A stretch of 10,237 nucleotides of DNA from NCBI GenBank assembly GCA_937974195.1, contig CALJIC010000282.1, positions 1-10,237 on the forward strand. Reading direction: 5' to 3'. The stretch is from an uncultured Roseiflexaceae bacterium. Its GTDB lineage: Bacteria; Chloroflexota; Chloroflexia; Chloroflexales; Roseiflexaceae. Position 1 is the first letter of the stretch. Each line of letters opens with the position of its first letter. Made by a program: the position numbers and the translations under genes. The notes below the pieces were generated by a model. That model saw only the letters and a program-made list of their open reading frames with translations. It did no database searches and was not told the DNA's origin. Positions 5,604-10,237 of this stretch are shown piece by piece.

Positions 5604-5641
5604 GCACGGCGCGCGTTCCCCGAACCGGCCGCGCGCCGTGC
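5604..5641. terminator. Perfect 12-bp inverted repeat after the propeller gene
   Basis: GCACGGCGCGCG (5604-5615) pairs perfectly with CGCGCGCCGTGC (5630-5641) around a 14-nt loop. It starts 13 bp past the propeller gene's stop on the minus strand and precedes the reductase. Position and strength suggest a 3'-end hairpin that separates or differentially stabilises the two transcripts. There is no T-run on either side, so classical intrinsic termination is not assured. Confidence 0.55.
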
Positions 5642-5654
5642 TCCAACGCCCCGC

Positions 5655-7559
5655 TCAGCGGCCCGTGGCCGGGAGGAACTGCTGCGCGCCGCCCACCAGG
5701 ACGTAGGCCGTGGCGCTGCGCAAGGCCCCGCCGCTCGTGGCGGTCACGGTGACCGCGAACCAGCCCGCGGCGCCCCCGCTGTGCTGCACGGTCAGCGTCG
5801 CCGTCCCCGGCGGCGTGAGGCTCGGCGCCGAGAGGCTGGCGCTCACCCCCGCCCGGTCGACGCTGGCGCTGAGCGACACGCTCTCGGCGAACGTGCCGTC
5901 GCGCCCGAGCACCACCTGGAAGGTGGCGGCCTCGCCCGGCTCGATCGCCTGCACAGGCCCCTCGATCCGCAGCGTGAAGCCGTCCGACGCCGCGGCGACG
6001 CCGGCGCGCAGGTAGCTGCCGCGCCCGGTGCACCACAGGCAGCGCGCGCCCGCGCTCCCCGGCAGGTCGTAGGCCACCACGCCGCTCGACACCGTGCCGA
6101 CCACCACCTCCATGTCGGGGTCGGCGTCGATGTTCGCCACCGTCGGGGCGCCGAGCGCGCCGTTCCACGTGGCGCTCCCCACCGGCGCGGGCAGATCCAC
6201 GGCGTGCAGCTGGTTGCCGAGGTAGTCTAGCACATGCAGCTGCCCGATACGCCCGCCGCCCTTCTCCGGCCACGAGGCGACGATCATCTCCGCTCGCCCG
6301 TCGCCGTCCAGGTCGGCCACCGCCGGCTCGCTGGCGAAGCGTATCCCGCTGCCGGGCACGTCGAACGGCCAGCTCCCGTGCTGCGTCTTGTCCAGCCAGT
6401 AGGCGTGCAGCCGCCCGTCGTACGAGGGGTACAGGATCTCCTGCATGCCGTCGCCGTCCAGGTCGGCCAGCACCGCGTTGCGCGCCACGTTCTCCATCAC
6501 CTGGTAGTTCTCGGACAGCGGCTCGCTCCCCGGCTCCGGCGCCGGCACCGCGGTCCAGTCGAAGCCGCTGCCGCTCCAGCGCGTCCGGTCCAGCTTCAGC
6601 ACGAACGGGATCTGGTATAGGCTCTTGTAGGGGTTGGCGTCACAGTCGTAGACGTTACCGACGACTACGATCTCGGGCGTGCCGTCGCCGTTCAGGTCGC
6701 CGATCGCCGGCGCGCTGTCGGCGAAGTTCGGCCGGTGCTCGACGCCGCAGTTGGCGTAGCCGCGCAGGTCCACCGCGTGATCCACGTGCACACCGACCTG
6801 CCGCCAGACCTTACCGGCGCCGTAGATCGGGCTGGCCGGCAGCTGGTTGCCCTGGTGGTCCACCGCCGTGATGTAGTGGGTGTCGGTCGGGCCGATCAGC
6901 TCCTTGTCGCCGTCGCCGTCCAGGTCCGCGATGGCGATGTTGTTGTTGTACATGCCCCAGCCGTAGCCCGGCGATCCGGCGGCGGGCGCCGGGAAGCCGG
7001 GGCGCACGTTGCCGTTCGCCTCGAAGACGTTGATCTGCTCGTGCGAGCCGCCGCTGGCCCGCCCGACGATCACCTCCTTGACGCCGTCGCCCTCGAGGTC
7101 GGCCACCGCCAGCGTGCGCACCTCGCCGCTGCCGAAGGGGTTGCGCGTCCAGACCGTGCCGCCGGCTGCGTTGTAGACCGTCACCTGGTCGCCGCCGCGC
7201 CCGGCGATCACCTCCAGGCTGCCGTCGCCGGTCAGGTCGGCCACCGCGACTCCCGGCCAGACCCGCTGGCTGCCCGTGGCGCGCCACACGAGCGCGCCGG
7301 TGTCGCCGCGCAGGGCGACGACGTCGTACGAGCCCCAGATCACCTCGGGCTGCCCGTCGCCGTCCAGGTCCGCGACCGCGGGCGACGAGTACCAGCCGGT
7401 CTGGCACCAGGAGGCGAAGCACCCGCCGCGCTGCCACTTCAGCACCGGCGCGCCGACGGCCGAGGGCACGTTGGCGGCAGCGGCGCCGGGCAGCGCGGCC
7501 GCGAGCAGACCGAGCGCGAGCAGGCCGACCAGGAAGCGGGTGGTGCGACGAAGTGCCAT
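5655..7559 (-). CDS. Secreted FG-GAP/VCBS beta-propeller protein
   Basis: This 634-residue protein begins with a Sec signal peptide: basic MALRRTTR, a hydrophobic core (9-23), and a likely cleavage near the AAAA at 26-29. Eight FG-GAP-type repeats follow at about residues 60, 104, 150, 208, 284, 362, 412 and 473. Each has the form (P/A)AVADLDGDGxxEVIVG, with Asp/Gly loops like the calcium sites of integrin-type propellers. The eighth, ANIDADPDMEVVVG, is degenerate. A probable Ig-like or adhesion-style domain covers about 527-625. The protein ends in FLPATGR, with no membrane helix after it. It is expected outside the cytoplasmic membrane, in binding or adhesion. No enzyme motif is seen. ATG 7559 has AGGAGGA (plus positions 7565-7571) 5 nt upstream. 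Cysteine pairs C47/C52 and C507/C510 may form disulphides. The ligand is unknown. Confidence 0.93.
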   Translation of the reverse strand: MALRRTTRFLVGLLALGLLAAALPGAAAANVPSAVGAPVLKWQRGGCFASWCQTGWYSSPAVADLDGDGQPEVIWGSYDVVALRGDTGALVWRATGSQRVWPGVAVADLTGDGSLEVIAGRGGDQVTVYNAAGGTVWTRNPFGSGEVRTLAVADLEGDGVKEVIVGRASGGSHEQINVFEANGNVRPGFPAPAAGSPGYGWGMYNNNIAIADLDGDGDKELIGPTDTHYITAVDHQGNQLPASPIYGAGKVWRQVGVHVDHAVDLRGYANCGVEHRPNFADSAPAIGDLNGDGTPEIVVVGNVYDCDANPYKSLYQIPFVLKLDRTRWSGSGFDWTAVPAPEPGSEPLSENYQVMENVARNAVLADLDGDGMQEILYPSYDGRLHAYWLDKTQHGSWPFDVPGSGIRFASEPAVADLDGDGRAEMIVASWPEKGGGRIGQLHVLDYLGNQLHAVDLPAPVGSATWNGALGAPTVANIDADPDMEVVVGTVSSGVVAYDLPGSAGARCLWCTGRGSYLRAGVAAASDGFTLRIEGPVQAIEPGEAATFQVVLGRDGTFAESVSLSASVDRAGVSASLSAPSLTPPGTATLTVQHSGGAAGWFAVTVTATSGGALRSATAYVLVGGAQQFLPATGR

Positions 7560-7594
7560 AGCGGTCCTCCTCTACTACACAGTCGTCCCTCCCG

Positions 7595-7600
7595 ATTGTA
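7595..7600 (-). promoter_or_regulatory. Possible -10 box of the propeller gene
   Basis: On the minus strand TACAAT (plus 7595-7600) lies 36 bp upstream of the start codon, giving a short leader. There is no TGn extension, and no -35 at a normal distance could be recognised. Confidence 0.4.
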
Positions 7601-7649
7601 GCCGCACGGACGCCAACGTACGATTACGCAACGCACTCAATTCTGCAGC

Positions 7650-7683
7650 GGGCGCGGTGCGCCCTCCGCCGATCGCGTATCAT
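7650..7683 (+). promoter_or_regulatory. Candidate promoter with dyad for the second beta-lactamase-family gene
   Basis: TATCAT (7678-7683) could be a -10 about 39 bp before the start codon. Where the -35 should be there is instead a perfect GC-rich dyad, GGGCGC (7650-7655) with GCGCCC (7659-7664). No recognisable -35 is present, so either an activator or a repressor could use the dyad. The evidence is weak and positional. Confidence 0.3.
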
Positions 7684-7721
7684 GGCGGCGAGCAGGAGCG
7701 CGGAGATGAAAGCGAGGGCAC

Positions 7722-8723
7722 ATGGCTGCGAGACAGGAGCCATCGGCGGACGCCTTGTTCGCCGCGTTCGACCGGCTGGACGTGCCGGGCGCGAGCGCGA
7801 TCCTCATCAGCGATGGGCGCGTCGTCTACCGCGCGGCCTTCGGCGCCGCGGACCTCGAGGCGCAGGTCGCCTGCACGCCCGCGACGAGCTACCGGCTGGC
7901 CTCGGTGTCCAAGCAGTTCACGGCGATGGCGGTGGTGCTGCTCGCCGAGCGCGGCCTGATCAGCTACGACGACCAGATCACCCGCTTCTTCGCCGACGCG
8001 CCGCCTGCCTGGGGGCGCATCTCCGTCCGCCAGCTCCTCACCCACACCTCGGGCCTGCCCGACTACGAGGAGCTCATCCCGGCCGACGCGACCGTGCCGG
8101 TGCTCGATGCCGATGTGCTCGAGCTGGTGCAGCGCGAGCGCCGCCTGTACGCGCCGCCCGGCACGGCGTTTCAGTACAGCAACACCGGCTACTGCCTGCT
8201 GGCGCTGATCGTCGAGCGGGTGGCGGGCCGGCCGTTCGCGGCCTTCCTGCGCGAGGAGATCTTCGCCCCGCTGGGGATGGCGGCGGTGGCCTACGAGGCC
8301 GGCAGGTCGCAGATCGCCAACCGCGCCTACGGCTACAGCCGCCGCGGCGCGGGCTTCGTCCGCACCGACCAGAGCATCACCAGCTCGACGCTCGGGGACG
8401 GGGGGATCTACGCCTCGGTGGACGACCTGGCGCTGTGGGACGCGGCGCTCGCCGAGGAGCGCCTGGTGAGCGCGCGGGCGCTGGAGGCCGCCTTCGCCCC
8501 GGCTGTGGCGCTGCCGGATGGCAGCGGCGGCTACGGCTTCGGCTGGTACATCGGCGCGCGCCGCGGGCTGCGGCTCGCCTACCACACCGGCGAGACCGTC
8601 GGCTTCCGCACTGCGATCGTGCGCTACCTGGACCGGCGGCTCACCGCCGCGGTGCTCTGCAACCGCAGCGACGCCGAGCCGATCGCGCTGGCGCACGCCC
8701 TGGCCGACGCGGCGCTGCCGTGA
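7722..8723 (+). CDS. Beta-lactamase-family serine hydrolase (class C / DD-peptidase-like)
   Basis: This 333-residue single-domain protein carries all three active-site motifs of the beta-lactamase/penicillin-binding-protein family: S61-V-S-K64 (in RLASVSKQFTAM), Y152-S-N154 (in FQYSNTGY), and H288-T-G290 (in YHTGETVGF). The stretch LLTHTSGLPDYE (105-116) is also typical of the family. No signal peptide is visible, so a cytoplasmic esterase or peptidase role is more likely than antibiotic hydrolysis in the cell wall space. It is only a distant relative of the hydrolase at 1723-3162, which is longer and lacks the HTG form. ATG 7722 follows GAGGG (7714-7718) with a short 3-nt gap, so initiation may be modest. 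It diverges from the propeller gene across 162 bp and ends at a hairpin terminator. The substrate is unknown. Confidence 0.93.
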   Translation: MAARQEPSADALFAAFDRLDVPGASAILISDGRVVYRAAFGAADLEAQVACTPATSYRLASVSKQFTAMAVVLLAERGLISYDDQITRFFADAPPAWGRISVRQLLTHTSGLPDYEELIPADATVPVLDADVLELVQRERRLYAPPGTAFQYSNTGYCLLALIVERVAGRPFAAFLREEIFAPLGMAAVAYEAGRSQIANRAYGYSRRGAGFVRTDQSITSSTLGDGGIYASVDDLALWDAALAEERLVSARALEAAFAPAVALPDGSGGYGFGWYIGARRGLRLAYHTGETVGFRTAIVRYLDRRLTAAVLCNRSDAEPIALAHALADAALP

Positions 8724-8763
8724 TCTATCGGTAATTAGAAGTGGGATACGTGAGGCGCCGAGG

Positions 8764-8796
8764 GCCGCTCCCAGGGGATGGGGGCGGCATCTTTAA
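8764..8796 (+). terminator. Intrinsic terminator of the second beta-lactamase-family gene
   Basis: Nine base pairs with one G-T join 8764-8772 to 8780-8788 around a 7-nt loop. ATCTTTAATT follows, giving a moderate T-rich tail. It starts about 40 bp after the gene's stop. Confidence 0.65.
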
Positions 8797-8894
8797 TTCA
8801 GCGAAAATCCCGAGAGTGTGTAAAGCGTTCGAAGCGGCTTAAGTCCGATCTTCGAAACCTCAGTTTTGAGCTTTAAAAAGCCAAAATTTAGCGG

Positions 8895-8922
8895 TTGACC
8901 TTTCCTTCAACCATGCTATAAT
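8895..8922 (+). promoter_or_regulatory. Strong sigma-70-type promoter of the nucleotidyltransferase gene
   Basis: TTGACC (8895-8900) and a perfect TATAAT (8917-8922) are 16 bp apart, and TGC before the -10 gives an extended -10 as well. This is the best promoter match in the window. Transcription would start near 8929, leaving about 228 nt before the start codon at 9157. Two TTCGAA sites, 8828-8833 and 8851-8856, lie about 60 and 40 bp upstream of the -35 and could bind a regulator. Confidence 0.8.
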
Positions 8923-8928
8923 GCCTTA

Positions 8929-9156
8929 CACTGCGAACGGGGATCACGGCTGGCACCCTGCCCCGCGAGCAGCTGGAAAGGAGCGCGACACGGCTGGCGC
9001 CGAGGGGCCGCCGCGTGTCGTGCTGCCAATGATACGCCGCCGGGGTGGAGAAGTCAAGGGATGCGGGCCGGCTGTGGCGGTAGGTGTCACAGCGATCGGG
9101 TAGAGTATTCCTTCATCCCCACGCCCGATGACGACGGCCACTGAAGGAGGCGACCG
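8929..9156 (+). promoter_or_regulatory. Long structured 5' leader of unknown class
   Basis: The leader holds a near-perfect direct repeat, CACGGCTGGCACC (8945-8957) and CACGGCTGGCGCC (8989-9001). The second copy lies in a hairpin whose outer stem joins 8984-8992 to 9014-9022 (nine pairs, one G-T), with an inner GGCG/CGCC-type stem (8996-8999 with 9009-9012). I compared it by memory with T-box, TPP, cobalamin, glycine and cyclic-di-AMP leaders and found no match. No terminator with a T-run is seen, so any control would be of translation or RNA stability. It may equally be an ordinary long leader. Confidence 0.4.
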
Positions 9157-10101
9157 ATGGTCCAACCCCCGGTGCTGCAGCCAGCAGAGGCGGTGCGCGC
9201 CCGCTACCAGGCGGCGCTCGCAGCGTTCGTCGCCAGGGTGCGGCAGGACGACTACATCCTCGCCGCGATCCTGTGCGGCAGCCTGTCGCACGACCAGGTC
9301 TGGGAGAAGTCGGACATCGACGTGATCCTAGTGGGGCGCGACGAGCGGCGGCCGCTGCGCAGCTACGCGCTGGTCGAGGACGGCATCAACATCCACGTGC
9401 TGCTCTACAGCCGCAGCCGCTTCCGCAAGGAGATCGAGGGCGCGCTCACCAGCTCGTTCTTCCACTCCTACTTCTCGAAGAGCACGCTGCTGTTCACCAC
9501 AGACGAGTCCATCCGCGAGTACTACGCCGACGCCGGGAAGCTCGGCGAGGCCGACCGCGAGCTGCAGCTGCTCGGGCAGGCCACCTGGGTCGTGTCGCTG
9601 CTCACCAAGGCGCAGAAGTGGCTGTACGTCAAGCACGACCCGGCCTACAGCTTCCTCTGGCACATGTACATGGTCAGCCACCTGGCGAGCATCGAGACGC
9701 TGCTGAACGGCGAGGTGACCGGGCGCGAGGTGGTGCAGCAGGCGATGCGCCACAACCCGGCCTTCTTCCGGCGCATCTACTTCGACGTGATCGACCGGCC
9801 CAAGACCCCCGAGCTGATGCAGGAGATCCTGCTGGCGGTGGAGGGCTACCTGGTCGAGCGGATCGAAGCGCTGTTCCGGCCGGTGCTGAGCTACCTGGCG
9901 GAGCAGGGCGGCGCGCGCACGGCGACCGAGATCGACGCCTACTTCCGCAACCAGCTGCAGAGCGACAACGGCGGCGCGGCGCTGGCGTGCGAGTGGCTGG
10001 CCGAGCAGGGCGTGCTGCACAAGGTGCCGGTGCCGATGCGGCTCACCGAGAAGAGCCGGGTGACGGTGGACGAGGCGGCGTACTACTACGAGCCAGCCTG
10101 A
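9157..10101 (+). CDS. Nucleotidyltransferase-domain protein with possible C-terminal winged helix
   Basis: This 314-residue protein has an N-terminal polymerase-beta-like nucleotidyltransferase domain (about 20-110). The active-site signature is C40-G41-S42 followed by S52-D53-I-D55, the GS...DxD pattern that binds the nucleotide and metal. The third carboxylate usually found on the next strand is not obvious: that strand reads GINIHVLLY (77-84 region), with N78 and H80 instead. The middle (130-245) looks all-helical, as in many such enzymes that bind a small substrate. Residues about 255-314 look like a small winged-helix domain. The family includes aminoglycoside and lincosamide nucleotidyltransferases as well as toxin-antitoxin MNT proteins, but no HEPN partner is present here. 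ATG 9157 follows AAGGAGG (9144-9150) at 6 nt. The substrate is unknown. Confidence 0.85.
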   Translation: MVQPPVLQPAEAVRARYQAALAAFVARVRQDDYILAAILCGSLSHDQVWEKSDIDVILVGRDERRPLRSYALVEDGINIHVLLYSRSRFRKEIEGALTSSFFHSYFSKSTLLFTTDESIREYYADAGKLGEADRELQLLGQATWVVSLLTKAQKWLYVKHDPAYSFLWHMYMVSHLASIETLLNGEVTGREVVQQAMRHNPAFFRRIYFDVIDRPKTPELMQEILLAVEGYLVERIEALFRPVLSYLAEQGGARTATEIDAYFRNQLQSDNGGAALACEWLAEQGVLHKVPVPMRLTEKSRVTVDEAAYYYEPA

Positions 10102-10110
10102 TCCACGGAG
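10100..10110 (+). repeat. Second copy of the 11-mer GATCCACGGAG
   Basis: This 11-mer is identical to 5520-5530, where it opens the 9-bp tandem repeat. Here it overlaps the stop codon of the nucleotidyltransferase gene and is not followed by further units. Confidence 0.6.
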
Positions 10111-10220
10111 CGCAGTGGTTCGGTTGCCGGAGGATGTTCGATCGCTTCGCGAAAGTAATGCCATGCTGTCATCGACCGCCGTGCTGCATGCCCACGAAGC
10201 GCAGGCGCTGGGGCTGATCC

Positions 10221-10237
10221 CCTCCGTGCCCTCCGTG
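10221..10237 (-). repeat. Inverted CACGGAGGG units at the right edge
   Basis: Read on the minus strand the window opens with CACGGAGGG then CACGGAGG, the same 9-bp unit as at 5524-5554, followed by GGATCAG. It is cut by the window edge. The rest of 10102-10220 shows no gene, but it carries short words shared with 810-916 (see findings). Confidence 0.6.

Larger units (their letters stand above)
8724..9156. other. 433-bp non-coding interval with AT-rich island
   Basis: No gene is supported on either strand. The interval holds the terminator at 8764-8796, an AT-rich island (about 8789-8930) that contrasts sharply with the GC-rich surroundings, two TTCGAA palindromes (8828-8833 and 8851-8856, 23 bp apart) upstream of the best promoter in the window, and then a GC-rich leader of about 230 nt with hairpins. 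A small open frame beginning at 8921 starts inside the -10 box and cannot be translated from this promoter. Confidence 0.6.

Noticed and set aside
5628..5657. LPATG at the propeller C-terminus as a true sortase signal
   Set aside because: No hydrophobic helix or basic tail follows; the protein ends two residues after the T.
4501..6273. Long minus-strand frame joining sequence above the reductase to it
   Set aside because: The upper 257 codons are an out-of-frame shadow of the propeller gene. The reductase fold starts exactly at ATG 5502 behind AAGGAG.
8929..9022. T-box riboswitch (TGGCACC near 8951 and CCGCG near 8962 resemble the T-box sequence)
   Set aside because: The motif is at the start of the leader rather than next to a terminator, there is no room for Stem I before it, and the downstream gene is not amino-acid related.
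8921..9103. 60-codon open frame in the leader of the nucleotidyltransferase gene
   Set aside because: Its ATG lies inside the -10 box, upstream of the likely transcription start. It has no ribosome site and no family-like sequence.
9157..10101. MNT/HEPN toxin-antitoxin module
   Set aside because: The protein is far longer than MNT antitoxins and no HEPN-type gene lies beside it in the window.

Overview
The window is GC-rich bacterial chromosome. It carries eight protein genes, each with a clear coding signature, and no RNA gene, transposase, CRISPR array or phage gene that I can see. The host is most likely a Chloroflexota bacterium of the Chloroflexales/Roseiflexus/Kouleothrix kind. This is inference: it rests on base composition, on the double zinc-ribbon protein with a Gly/Ser/Tyr linker, on the secreted FG-GAP protein ending in a FLPxxxR-like tail, and on the style of intergenic repeats. 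It is not proven by a marker gene.

Layout, left to right. (1) An AT-rich left edge with overlapping dyads leads into a good promoter and a GNAT acetyltransferase (275-754, +). (2) Positions 755-1262 are non-coding. They hold two copies of a 43-bp hairpin repeat, a strong intrinsic terminator and an extended -10 promoter. (3) The zinc-ribbon protein (1263-1637, +) follows and faces a serine beta-lactamase-family hydrolase (1723-3162, -) across a bidirectional terminator. (4) Diverging from that hydrolase is a fusion of a chloramphenicol-phosphotransferase-like kinase with a GrpB/UPF0157 nucleotidyltransferase domain (3332-4495, +). (5) An aldo/keto reductase (4501-5502, -) ends 5 bp from the fusion gene, and a secreted FG-GAP beta-propeller protein (5655-7559, -) lies upstream of it on the same strand. 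(6) Diverging from the propeller gene is a second, more canonical beta-lactamase-family protein (7722-8723, +) closed by a hairpin terminator. (7) An AT-rich island with the best promoter in the window leads through a roughly 230-nt structured leader into a nucleotidyltransferase with a possible winged-helix tail (9157-10101, +). (8) The right edge holds short repeats also found near 5520 and near 800-916.

The genes look mostly monocistronic: strands alternate, terminators separate several of them, and most have their own promoter-like -10. I see no operon that defines a pathway. Five of the eight proteins (acetyltransferase, two beta-lactamase-fold hydrolases, kinase-nucleotidyltransferase fusion, nucleotidyltransferase) belong to superfamilies that include antibiotic-modifying enzymes, so a small-molecule modification or detoxification neighbourhood is conceivable. 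These superfamilies are also abundant and functionally broad, so this remains a hypothesis. The most distinctive single item is the kinase-GrpB fusion. Next come the dispersed hairpin repeat and the long structured leader before the last gene.
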